Shown here: in pieces, positions 28,574 through 35,714 of the stretch | How positions within the stretch are numbered: position 1 is the first letter of the stretch | Layout: every line of letters starts with the position of its first letter | The notes under the pieces: generated by a model | Told to the model about the DNA's origin: nothing | Database searches by the model: none | What the model saw: only the letters and a program-made list of their open reading frames with translations | Assembly: GCF_003097235.1 (NCBI RefSeq) | Contig: NZ_QEQQ01000002.1 | Coordinates: forward strand, 62,001 to 126,000 | Length of the DNA stretch: 64,000 nucleotides | Source of the DNA: Pseudomonas sp. CC120222-01a | Lineage (GTDB): Bacteria; Pseudomonadota; Gammaproteobacteria; Pseudomonadales; Pseudomonadaceae | Direction: 5' to 3' | Program-made: the position numbers and the translations under genes

Positions 28574-29359
28574 ATGAAGAAGACCCTGCTGACCACTGCC
28601 CTGGCCGCCGCCCTGTCGTTCGCTGGCCTGGCATCTGCCGCCGAGAAGCTGGTGGTTGCCGCGACCCCGGTTCCGCACGCCGAGATCCTGGAGCTGATCA
28701 AGCCGACGCTGGCCAAGGAAGGTGTGGACCTGCAGATCAAGGTCTTCACCGACTACGTGCAGCCGAACGTACAAGTTGACCAGAAGCGCCTGGACGCCAA
28801 CTACTTCCAGACCCTGCCGTACCTGACCAGCTTCAACGAAGGCAAGGGTACCCACCTGGAAACCGTGGTCGGCGTGCACGTCGAGCCGTTCGGCGGCTAC
28901 TCGAAGAAGGTCAAGAGCCTGAGCGAACTGAAAGACGGCGCTACCGTTGCCATCCCGAACGAAGGTAGCAACAGCGGCCGCGCACTGATCCTGCTGCAGA
29001 AAGCCGGCCTGATCACCCTGAAAGACCCGAAGAACGCCCTGGCGACCCCGAAAGACATCGCCGAGAACCCGAAGAAGCTGAAGTTCCGCGAGCTTGAGTC
29101 GGCCATGCTGCCGCGCGTGCTGGACCAGGTCGACCTGGACATGATCAACACCAACTATGCCCTGGAAGCCGGCCTGAACCCGGCCAAGGATGCGCTGGTG
29201 ATCGAAGGCAGCGACTCGCCATACGTGAACTTCCTGGTAGCCCGTCCGGACAACAAGAACAGCGAGGCCATCCAGAAGCTGGCCAAGGCGCTGACCAGCC
29301 CTGAGGTGAAGGAATTCATCGCCAAGAAGTACCAGGGTGCGGTACTGCCTGCGTTCTGA
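28574..29359 (+). CDS. MetQ/NlpA-family periplasmic binding protein (methionine type), orphan
   Basis: 261-residue receptor with signal peptide MKKTLLTTALAAALSFAGLA and a cleavage site after ASA; there is no lipobox Cys, so it is probably soluble rather than a lipoprotein. Family motifs: EKLVVAATPVPHAEILE, QPNVQVDQKRLDANYFQ, AIPNEGSNSGRALILLQKAG, and LDMINTNYALEAGLNPAKDA. The family binds D/L-methionine or related sulfur compounds. No metN or metI gene is adjacent, so it must work with an unlinked ABC core. AAGGAAAACC precedes the ATG. A strong terminator follows. Confidence 0.88.
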   Translation: MKKTLLTTALAAALSFAGLASAAEKLVVAATPVPHAEILELIKPTLAKEGVDLQIKVFTDYVQPNVQVDQKRLDANYFQTLPYLTSFNEGKGTHLETVVGVHVEPFGGYSKKVKSLSELKDGATVAIPNEGSNSGRALILLQKAGLITLKDPKNALATPKDIAENPKKLKFRELESAMLPRVLDQVDLDMINTNYALEAGLNPAKDALVIEGSDSPYVNFLVARPDNKNSEAIQKLAKALTSPEVKEFIAKKYQGAVLPAF

Positions 29360-29377
29360 TTGTTTGATCGGTGTATG

Positions 29378-29409
29378 AAAATGCCGACGCATTTGCGTCG
29401 GCATTTTTG
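29378..29409 (+). terminator. Rho-independent terminator after the MetQ-like gene
   Basis: AATGCCGACGC / GCGTCGGCATT stem with short ATTT loop followed by TTTGTTT. Confidence 0.88.
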
Positions 29410-29427
29410 TTTGTGGCTGGCCTCACT

Positions 29428-29520
29428 GGCCTCTTCGCGGGCAAGCCCGCTCCCACAGGTACTGCACACGTTCAGAAGCTGTGCGAAGCCTGTGGGAGCG
29501 GGCTTGCCCGCGAAGAGGCC
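29428..29520. repeat. REP pair (GGGCTTGCCCGCGAA family)
   Basis: GGCCTCTTCGCGGGCAAGCC at the left, exact inverted copy ending at 29520; CCTGTGGGAGCGGGCTTGCC core. Second family of REP, also seen at 20094-20167. Confidence 0.85.
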
Positions 29521-29713
29521 AGGACAGGCTCATGCCGAAGGCAGTCCACCCAAAGCCCGGCGCAGTACCAGCAGCCACAGCAGTTGTTCGTTGGCATCAG
29601 GCGAGCAGGGGCTGTTCATCATTATCGTCCTTGTTGGTGATGGCCTTCCAAGCCACAGTCTGAAGCTTTTTGAGGAGCGTGTTGCAGGAAAGATTCAGGC
29701 GGCGTCGTTTATC

Positions 29714-30532
29714 TCAGGGTTTGCGTGGCAGCCAGTTCAACAAGAACTCATTCACCACCTTGGGGTTCTCCAGGCTGGAGATATGCCCCGCAAACGGAAT
29801 CTGCGCCGCCAGGCAGCCAATGATCCGCGCCATCTCGTTGGATTCTTCAGGCGGCCGCGGAATGTCCTGGTCACCACAGACCACAATGGTCTTGTCACCC
29901 TTCAGTTCACCCAGCCGCGCCAGCAAGTCGGGTCGCCCGAAGATCACCCGGCCCATCGGATCGAGGCTGTTGCGAATCACCTCTGCGCTGCTTGCCTTCA
30001 ATGCTGCATGAAAGCCGTCGCGCACGGCGGGCACGGTCTGCCCAGCCGCATGGAAGAAGATCGGCACGACGATATCCAGCAATGGCTCCGGGAACAGCCC
30101 CGCCGCACTCGCCGCATCCAGCAAACCGAAGTACTTCAGCCGGGTCGCCTCTGGCTCGGCGCCGAGGTAGGTGTCCATCAACACCAGGCGGTCGACCCGC
30201 TCGGGGTGTTCGATGGCGAGCTGCGCACCCCACATGCCGCCGACCGACAGGCCGACCAGGTGGCACTGGGGGATGTCCAGCGCATCCAGCAGCGCCAGGT
30301 GCTGGCGGGCCAGGGCGCTCATGTCGGTGGTGGTGGCGGGTGGGGCGTCGGAGTCGCCGTGGCCCCAGAGCTCCGGGACGATGACGCGGAAATGTTCAGA
30401 CAGCGCCTCGATCTGTGGCTGCCACATGTCGGCCGACCACAGGTAGCTGTGGCCGAGCAGCACCGGGAAGCCCTGGCCCTGGTCGACATAGCACATGCGT
30501 GCGCCGTCGATTTCGATGAAATGTTTTTGCAT
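29714..30532 (-). CDS. Alpha/beta hydrolase
   Basis: 272-residue alpha/beta-fold hydrolase starting MQKHFIEIDGARMCYVDQGQ at the ATG 30532. The oxyanion region is GHSYLWSADMW, the nucleophile elbow is GLSVGG (Ser around 98), and the catalytic His is probably in FAGHISSLENPKVVNEF near the C-terminus. No signal peptide. A TTG at 30559 in frame could add 9 residues; no strong Shine-Dalgarno sequence is seen for either. It lies 39 bp downstream of the acylase gene on the same strand, possibly one unit. Substrate unknown. Confidence 0.82.
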   Translation of the reverse strand: MQKHFIEIDGARMCYVDQGQGFPVLLGHSYLWSADMWQPQIEALSEHFRVIVPELWGHGDSDAPPATTTDMSALARQHLALLDALDIPQCHLVGLSVGGMWGAQLAIEHPERVDRLVLMDTYLGAEPEATRLKYFGLLDAASAAGLFPEPLLDIVVPIFFHAAGQTVPAVRDGFHAALKASSAEVIRNSLDPMGRVIFGRPDLLARLGELKGDKTIVVCGDQDIPRPPEESNEMARIIGCLAAQIPFAGHISSLENPKVVNEFLLNWLPRKP

Positions 30533-30571
30533 GGAAGGGTCTCGATTGGAAGGTCTCAAGGGTATTTGAAA

Positions 30572-32938
30572 TCACTCGCGGGTTGGTACGAGCCTGAGCG
30601 TGCTCTGCGCCGGGATCACGCCCATCTGCGCCCGCTGGTACTTCCCTTCGATGTATCCCTCGGCCTGGTCCGCGAAATGCCGGTCGAACGGCACGCCACT
30701 CTGGCCGACCGGGTTGCTGGTCAGTGCCTGCCCGGCATCGGCGAAATCGATCAGGCGCCGGGTCGACGGCCCATAGGTCACCGGCCACGGCGCCGGGCCG
30801 ATCTTCGCCGACAGGTTGTTGGGTACCTCGTGGGTGCCAGGGGCGGCAAACGGGCCGACATTGAACAGCAGGTTCAGCGGCTTTTTCGCGCCCAGTGGAT
30901 GGTTGTGGGTCAGGGTGTGGGCCTTGCCCCATTGCCAGCTGGCTGGGTCCTTGCCGAGGGTGTCGCGCAAGTGGCCAAGGCTCTTCTGCCAGGCCGTGCG
31001 CACGATGGCGCTGCGGTCAGTGCGCTGGCTGGCGCCGCGGGTGTTCCACCAGGGCGAATCGGCGTCGGCGGCCAGGCGCGGCAGCGCGGCATCGATGGCG
31101 CGGGTGCTGATCAACACCGGGAACCAGGTGTCGCCCAGTTCGTCGTGCAACGCGGCATAGGCCAGTTCGTAGAGGAACTGGTTGAACAACGTGGCGCTGG
31201 TGGAGTCCAGCGGATAGTCGCCGCGCCAGGCGGCCAGCTGTTCGACCAGTTCCTTCTCCTCGTCACCCTGAGCGATCTGGCGCAGGGTCGCCAGCAAGGG
31301 CGCCAAGGTCCGCGGGCCGTAATCGCTGGCCGTGTCGAGTTGCAGCGCCTGGCTGTTCTGCGTGTCCCATTTCACCTCTGGGTTGGCCAGCTGGCGATCG
31401 AGCTGGCGGCCGCGGTCGGGGAGGTTGTAGTAGCCGGGTATCGGCACCACGGCCGGTGGCTGGTAGTTGGCCGAGACGATATAGCCGCTGGCCGGGTTCT
31501 CCTGCTGTGGGTTGACGCTGAAGGGGTAGAAACCGCGTTTGTCGGCCTGGCTGCTGGCGCCGTCGAGAATGAACGCCGGGTTCACGCCGTCCGGGCGAAT
31601 CGGCAACTTCGCCGCCGCCCACCAGCCGATATCGCCACGGGCATTGGCCCAGACGAAATTCAGCCCCGGCGCCTGCACCTTGGCCGCCGCTTCGCGCATC
31701 TTGCCCAGGGTGTCGGCGCGGTTGAGCTGGTAGAAGCCTTCGAGGATCGGGTTCTCGGTTTCGAGGAACGCCCACCACATGGCAATCGGCGTGGTCCCGG
31801 CCGTCGCGCCGAGGACCTCGTTGACGATCGGCCCGTGGGGTGAGCGGCGCAGGTTGATGGTGACCGGTTGCTCGCCTTTGACTGCAATCTGCTGCTCGGT
31901 CTTTTCCAGAGTGCGCCACTGGCCATCGACCATGACCTGGTCAGCGTTGGCAGGGTTGGTCTTTTCCGCGATCAGGTCGACGTCATCGTTCTGGAACATG
32001 GTCAGGCTCCAGCCGAAGTCACGGTTGTGCCCAAGCATCGCGAACGGATTCAGCGCCTGGAAGTAGCCATACAGGTTGAAGCCTGGTGCTGACAGTTCGG
32101 CCTCGTACCAGACGGCGGGCACGGCAAAACTGATATGCGGGTCGCCGGCCAGCAAGGGTTTGTCGCTGCGGGTGTGGCTGCCGGAAACGGCCCAGGCGTT
32201 GCTGCCTTCGAACTGCGGAATGCCGGCTTCCACCAAGGCCTCGTGGCTTGCGCGGGCCACGGTTTCGAGGCTTTGCCAGTCGGCCGCTGCCAGTGGCGTG
32301 CCCAGGGCGCCCTGCGGTTGCCAGTCGAGGTCGAAGATCTTCAGGTATTGCGGACCGAGTTGATCGCGTATGTAGGTCAGTGCGGGTTCGGTGCGAAATG
32401 CGGCGGCGAAGCTGTAGGCCAGGTAGCCGGCGATGCTGAGGGTGTCCTCGGCGGTAAATGGCCGTGGCGTGATGCCGATCAGGTCGAACTCCATCGGTTT
32501 GGGGTGGCTGGCCTGCCAGGCGTTGACGCCGTCGAGGTAAGCCTGCAGGGCTTGCCAGGCCGGGGACTGGTGGTCCTGACGCTGGGCCATGAGTGCGGCC
32601 TGTTCACGGATGCGCAAGCTGCGGAACAGGGTATCGGTGGGCAGCAGCTTGTCGCCAAGCACTTCGGCCAGCTCGCCACGGGCCAGGCGGCGCATGATCT
32701 CCATCTGGAACAATCGGTCCTGGGCATGCACGTAGCCCAGGGCGCGGTACAAGTCCGCCTCGCTCTGCGCTTGCAGATGGGGCACGCCACGGGCGTCGTA
32801 GCGCACGCTGACCGGCGCCTGCAGCCCGGCCATGGCCACTTCGCCTTCGCGCTGTGGCAGCTTGCCTTGCACGTACCAGTAACCAGTGCCAGCGGCCACG
32901 GCAATGACCACGGCCAACAGGGTCAGGCTGCGCTTCAT
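30572..32938 (-). CDS. Penicillin/AHL acylase family Ntn-hydrolase (HacB-like)
   Basis: 788-residue precursor of an N-terminal-nucleophile amidase. A signal/anchor helix ([19 protein letters not shown], about 5-23) exports it. The alpha-chain motif YVHAQDRLFQMEIMRRLARG lies around 69-88. The auto-processing site is in PQFEGSNAWAVSG, giving a beta chain beginning with Ser246. Family members hydrolyse the amide of beta-lactams or acyl-homoserine lactones. P. aeruginosa HacB (PA0305), a quorum-quenching acylase, also sits near the spu genes, so an HacB-type role is plausible but unproven. Divergent from the acetyltransferase gene with 86 bp between. Confidence 0.85.
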   Translation of the reverse strand: MKRSLTLLAVVIAVAAGTGYWYVQGKLPQREGEVAMAGLQAPVSVRYDARGVPHLQAQSEADLYRALGYVHAQDRLFQMEIMRRLARGELAEVLGDKLLPTDTLFRSLRIREQAALMAQRQDHQSPAWQALQAYLDGVNAWQASHPKPMEFDLIGITPRPFTAEDTLSIAGYLAYSFAAAFRTEPALTYIRDQLGPQYLKIFDLDWQPQGALGTPLAAADWQSLETVARASHEALVEAGIPQFEGSNAWAVSGSHTRSDKPLLAGDPHISFAVPAVWYEAELSAPGFNLYGYFQALNPFAMLGHNRDFGWSLTMFQNDDVDLIAEKTNPANADQVMVDGQWRTLEKTEQQIAVKGEQPVTINLRRSPHGPIVNEVLGATAGTTPIAMWWAFLETENPILEGFYQLNRADTLGKMREAAAKVQAPGLNFVWANARGDIGWWAAAKLPIRPDGVNPAFILDGASSQADKRGFYPFSVNPQQENPASGYIVSANYQPPAVVPIPGYYNLPDRGRQLDRQLANPEVKWDTQNSQALQLDTASDYGPRTLAPLLATLRQIAQGDEEKELVEQLAAWRGDYPLDSTSATLFNQFLYELAYAALHDELGDTWFPVLISTRAIDAALPRLAADADSPWWNTRGASQRTDRSAIVRTAWQKSLGHLRDTLGKDPASWQWGKAHTLTHNHPLGAKKPLNLLFNVGPFAAPGTHEVPNNLSAKIGPAPWPVTYGPSTRRLIDFADAGQALTSNPVGQSGVPFDRHFADQAEGYIEGKYQRAQMGVIPAQSTLRLVPTRE

Positions 32939-33024
32939 CGAGACTCCTTGTGCATTCGAGCGGAAACTGTGGTCCGATCATCGACGGATTCGCGAACAGA
33001 GCATAGCCCCCGGAAGGAGTTTCC

Positions 33025-33576
33025 ATGTCCCTCAGCGAAAAACAGAAAATGCTCACAGGCCAGCTCTACCACGCTGGCTGCCCCGAGCTGCAAGCCGAAC
33101 AGATCGCCAACAAGCATTGGATGCACCGCTACAACAACAGCGTCGAACTGCTCAACGACGCGCGCAACGGCCTGCTGGCCGAGCACTTCGGCCATGTCGG
33201 CGAAGGCACGGTGATCCGCCCGCCGTTCTATTGCGACTACGGCTACAACATCAGCGTCGGGCGCAACACGTTCATGAACTTCAACTGCGTGATCCTCGAC
33301 GTGGTGCCGGTGCGTATCGGCGACGACTGCCAGATAGGCCCCAACGTGCAGATCTACACGGCTGACCACCCGCTCGACCCCGAGGTCCGCCGCAGCGGGC
33401 TGGAAAGCGGCCGGCCGGTGACCATTGGCAACAATGTGTGGATTGGTGGGGCGGCGATCATCCTGCCGGGGGTGACCATTGGTGACAACGCCGTAATTGG
33501 TGCCGGCAGCGTGGTGACCCGTGATGTGCCAGCGGGGGTAACCGTTGTGGGTAACCCGGCGCGGGTGCGAGGTTGA
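33025..33576 (+). CDS. Maltose/galactoside-type O-acetyltransferase (hexapeptide repeat)
   Basis: 183-residue left-handed beta-helix acetyltransferase of the Maa/LacA class, which moves acetyl from acetyl-CoA to a sugar hydroxyl. An N-terminal Mac helix region (about 5-60) precedes hexapeptide repeats (about 60-180). The catalytic His is in [10 protein letters not shown] (about 115) and the CoA-binding [17 protein letters not shown] follows. GGAAGG precedes the ATG. Its 3' end has served as the anchor of repeated cassette insertions: its last 37 or 272 bp recur three times in the adjacent bacteriocin locus. This is the only complete copy. Confidence 0.88.
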   Translation: MSLSEKQKMLTGQLYHAGCPELQAEQIANKHWMHRYNNSVELLNDARNGLLAEHFGHVGEGTVIRPPFYCDYGYNISVGRNTFMNFNCVILDVVPVRIGDDCQIGPNVQIYTADHPLDPEVRRSGLESGRPVTIGNNVWIGGAAIILPGVTIGDNAVIGAGSVVTRDVPAGVTVVGNPARVRG

Positions 33577-33581
33577 AATGA

Positions 33582-33611
33582 AAAGCCCTGCGGTTTGGCC
33601 GCAGGGCTTTG
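33582..33611. terminator. Bidirectional terminator, copy 1 (acetyltransferase / immunity 1)
   Basis: AAAAGCCCTGCGG / CCGCAGGGCTTT hairpin between the convergent acetyltransferase gene and immunity gene 1. The same hairpin recurs three times in the locus. Confidence 0.85.
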
Positions 33612-33613
33612 GG

Positions 33614-33889
33614 TCAGGCGGGTTTGAAGCCAGGTTTGCCGTTGGCGGCGCGCCATTCTTTGATACGGTTTACGATACCTTGAGGGCTCTTGTCCGAGCC
33701 TGCTGGAGGCCGTGTAAGGACGTCTGCTCCATCTGGGTGCTCTGTGATTTTCCTAAAGTTGAAAACAATCTTGTCTCGAAAACTTTCCAACTCAACACCA
33801 CGACGGCCCGCGCGATTCTCGTACAGCTCTGTTATGAGCGTGAGGAATTCATCTTCTGCGTAATCCTCCAATTTTTCCTTGAGGGTCAT
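33614..33889 (-). CDS. Bacteriocin immunity protein 1 (colicin/S-pyocin DNase Im family)
   Basis: 91-residue acidic immunity protein of the Im2/Im9 four-helix family, which binds the DNase tip of colicin- or S-pyocin-type toxins. Visible: FLTLITELYENRAG (helix I/II), the variable specificity stretch 28-46, TEHPDGADV (helix III) and the conserved tail NRIKEWRAANGKPGFKPA. In the helix III binding motif the usual Tyr-Tyr-Pro is LTRPP, losing both aromatic residues. Its ATG overlaps the stop of orphan nuclease 1 by 4 bp, the usual toxin/immunity coupling. Confidence 0.9.
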   Translation of the reverse strand: MTLKEKLEDYAEDEFLTLITELYENRAGRRGVELESFRDKIVFNFRKITEHPDGADVLTRPPAGSDKSPQGIVNRIKEWRAANGKPGFKPA

Positions 33890-34248
33890 AGATTGCTCTC
33901 CTTGTGGTGATCAATATGAACTCGAGGCGTCATGAGCAATAGATTGTCCAAGTCATACACGGCGCCACCGTTTGCGATTTCATGCTTGTGATGGATTTCT
34001 ATTTTCATCCGCCTTCCAACCCAATGGTTCTCAGGTGCGAACGGAGCAAGTCCATTTCGCATGTTGTCAGCGTCCAGCAATTCTAAATATTGCTTGAGCT
34101 CCTCATCTGCAGCGATTTCCACCGATATGGCTTCTCTAAGCCTATCGAACCTTGCAAACCGCCGCGCCCTCAGCTTTTCCGCAATTCTTGTAGGAATTTG
34201 CGCTCCTGCCGCCGTGCTAGCGACATCCAGCAAACTGGCCAGCGAGAC
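33886..34248 (-). pseudogene. Orphan bacteriocin DNase tip, cassette 1 (domain intact, no toxin body)
   Basis: Encodes only the C-terminal HNH DNase domain. From the cassette junction the frame reads VSLASLLDVASTAAGAQIPT, then IAEKLRARRFARFDRLREAI, then WVGRRMKIEIHHKHEI and GGAVYDLDNLLLMTPRVHID with HNH residues present. No translocation or receptor domain precedes it: the frame runs back into the copied acetyltransferase tail. The first possible start is a TTG at 34233 with no Shine-Dalgarno sequence, so it is probably silent but sequence-intact, a potential recombination donor for the main toxin. Confidence 0.82.
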
Positions 34249-34285
34249 AACCGTTGTGGTTAACCCGGCGCGGGTGGGAGGTTGA
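34249..34285 (+). repeat. Copied 37-bp acetyltransferase 3' tail, scar 1
   Basis: Matches the last 37 bp of the intact acetyltransferase gene (33540-33576, stop codon included) with two visible differences. Marks the boundary between cassettes 1 and 2. Confidence 0.88.
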
Positions 34286-34289
34286 AGTG

Positions 34290-34320
34290 AAAAGCCCTGC
34301 GGTGTTGGCCGCAGGGCTTC
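34290..34320. terminator. Terminator hairpin, copy 2
   Basis: AAAGCCCTGCGG / CCGCAGGGCTT, the second copy of the acetyltransferase terminator, directly after scar 1 and before the 3' end of immunity gene 2. Confidence 0.8.
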
Positions 34321-34324
34321 AGGG

Positions 34325-34600
34325 TCAAGCGGGTTTGAAGCCAGGTTTTCCGTTGGCTGCGCGCCATTCTTTTACGCGGCTTACGACGCCTTGTGGGCTG
34401 TCTTCCGAACCGGGTGGCGGATAGCAGATTACATCCAGGCCTTCGGGGTGCTCTGTGATTTTTTCAAAATGATAAACAACCCGGTCCCGATATTGTTCGA
34501 GTTCAATGCCATGTAACCCTGTCCGATTTTCGAACAGTACTGACACCAGCGATAGGAACTCTTGCTCTGTATATTCTTCCAGCCTGTCTTTGAAAATCAT
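34325..34600 (-). CDS. Bacteriocin immunity protein 2 (DNase Im family)
   Basis: 91 residues, same family and length as immunity 1. The N-terminal half differs (FLSLVSVLFENRTGLHGIEL), helix III reads TEHPEGLDVICYPP with one Tyr of the binding pair retained, and the tail KEWRAANGKPGFKPA is identical. Start overlaps the stop of nuclease remnant 2 by 4 bp. Open and apparently functional although its cognate nuclease carries a stop codon. Confidence 0.9.
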   Translation of the reverse strand: MIFKDRLEEYTEQEFLSLVSVLFENRTGLHGIELEQYRDRVVYHFEKITEHPEGLDVICYPPPGSEDSPQGVVSRVKEWRAANGKPGFKPA

Positions 34601-34959
34601 GGGTTGCTCCCCCTGTGTTCGTTGATGTGGACCTTGGGAGTCATGAGGACAAGATTATCCAAGTCATACACTGCTCCGCCTTCGGCGATCTCATGTTTAT
34701 GATGAATTTCCAGTTTTATTCGCTTCCCTACGCGGTCCTCCTTTCGTGAGAAGGGAGCAGTACCATTCTCCATGCTCTGAATGTCTACGCGAGAGAGATG
34801 CATTCTGAAAACTTCATCCGCAGCAATTTCCTTCTAGATAGCTTCTCGAAGCTTATCGAACCTGCTGAACCGCCGCCCCCTCAGCGTTTCCGCAATTCTT
34901 GAAGGAATCGGCGCTCCTGCCGCCGTGCTAGCGACATCCAGCAAACTGGCCAGCGAGAC
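34597..34959 (-). pseudogene. Orphan bacteriocin DNase tip, cassette 2, with amber codon
   Basis: Reads VSLASLLDVASTAAGAPIPS then IAETLRGRRFSRFDKLREAI, TAG at 34836-34834, then KEIAADEVFRMHLSRVDIQS and the HNH segment KLEIHHKHEIAEGG / YDLDNLVLMTPKVHI. The main toxin has Trp (AIWREIAADE) at the stop position, so this is a TGG to TAG change. The junction with the copied acetyltransferase tail is at the same base of the domain as in cassette 1. Confidence 0.85.
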
Positions 34960-34996
34960 AACCGTTGTGGTTAACCCGGCGCGGGTGCGAGGTTGA
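34960..34996 (+). repeat. Copied 37-bp acetyltransferase 3' tail, scar 2
   Basis: Same 37-bp piece as scar 1 (ACCGTTGTGG...GAGGTTGA), one visible difference from the intact gene. Separates cassettes 2 and 3. Confidence 0.88.
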
Positions 34997-35000
34997 AATG

Positions 35001-35031
35001 AAAAGCCCTGCGGCGTTGGCCGCAAGGCTTT
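35001..35031. terminator. Terminator hairpin, copy 3
   Basis: AAAAGCCCTGCGG / CCGCAAGGCTTT; one arm has a G to A change that weakens pairing relative to the other copies. Confidence 0.7.
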
Positions 35032-35034
35032 GGA

Positions 35035-35310
35035 TCAAGCGGGTTTGAAGCCAGGTTTGCCGTTTGCGGCGCGCCATTCTTTTACGCGGTTGACGACGCC
35101 TTGCGGGCTTTTTTCCGCACCCTCAGGAGGATAGGAAATTACATCTGATCCATTGGGATGTTCTGTGAGGCGTTTAAAGTTTATAACTATTTCATCCCTA
35201 AATGCCTCAAGGTCTTTACCTACACGGCCTGCCCGATTTTCATACAGCTCTGTGATGACTGCTAGAAACTCGGCCTCAGTATAGTCAGTAATTTTTTCTT
35301 TGAGTGTCAT
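35035..35310 (-). CDS. Bacteriocin immunity protein 3 (DNase Im family)
   Basis: 91-residue Im-family protein. The specificity half reads FLAVITELYENRAGRVGKDL, helix III is TEHPNGSDVISYPP and the tail KEWRAANGKPGFKPA is the same as in the other three. Start overlaps the stop of nuclease remnant 3. The cognate nuclease is nearly deleted, so this is an orphan immunity gene. Confidence 0.9.
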   Translation of the reverse strand: MTLKEKITDYTEAEFLAVITELYENRAGRVGKDLEAFRDEIVINFKRLTEHPNGSDVISYPPEGAEKSPQGVVNRVKEWRAANGKPGFKPA

Positions 35311-35404
35311 TGATTGTTTTCTCTGTGATGTTTGACATGAACTCGAGGCGTCATAAAAACAAGATTATCAAAGTCATAAACAGCACCGCCTTGAGCGATT
35401 TCTT
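35307..35404 (-). pseudogene. Remnant of bacteriocin DNase tip, cassette 3 (last ~31 residues)
   Basis: Only the end of the HNH motif remains: [20 protein letters not shown] then VHVKHHRENNQ and stop. Upstream it is cut precisely at the start of the 272-bp acetyltransferase copy (35405), so the catalytic domain is incomplete. Confidence 0.85.
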
Positions 35405-35676
35405 TGCCGGTGTGCATCGGTGACGACTGCCAGATCGGCCCCAATGTGCAGATCTATACGGCCGACCATCCACTCGACCCCGAGGTGCGCCGTAGCGGGC
35501 TGGAGAGTGGGCGGCCGGTGACCATTGGCAACAATGTGTGGATCGGCGGGGCGGCGATCATCCTGCCGGGGGTGACCATTGGTGACAACACCATCGTCGG
35601 TGCAGGCAGTGTGGTGACCCGTGATGTGCCGGCGGGGGTGATGGTTGTAGGTAACCCGGCGCGGGTACGAGGGTGA
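35405..35676 (+). pseudogene. 5'-truncated copy of the acetyltransferase gene (last 272 bp)
   Basis: Matches 33305-33576 of the intact gene end to end without insertions or deletions, about residues 94-183, with scattered substitutions (for example [12 protein letters not shown] against GDNAVIGAGSVV). No own start or ribosome binding site; the break abuts nuclease remnant 3. It ends with a stop codon and the terminator hairpin, marking the start of cassette 4. This longest scar is probably the trace of the oldest or a separate insertion. Confidence 0.88.
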
Positions 35677-35680
35677 TATG

Positions 35681-35711
35681 AAAAGCCCTGTGGTGTTGGC
35701 CGCAGGGCTTT
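35681..35711. terminator. Terminator hairpin, copy 4
   Basis: AAAAGCCCTGTGG / CCGCAGGGCTTT; between the truncated acetyltransferase copy and immunity gene 4. Confidence 0.78.
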
Positions 35712-35714
35712 GAG

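Noticed and set aside
29360..31843. 827-codon plus-strand open frame opposite the acylase and hydrolase genes
   Set aside because: Antisense shadow in GC-rich DNA; the minus-strand genes show catalytic motifs and starts, while this frame shows none and begins in a REP.
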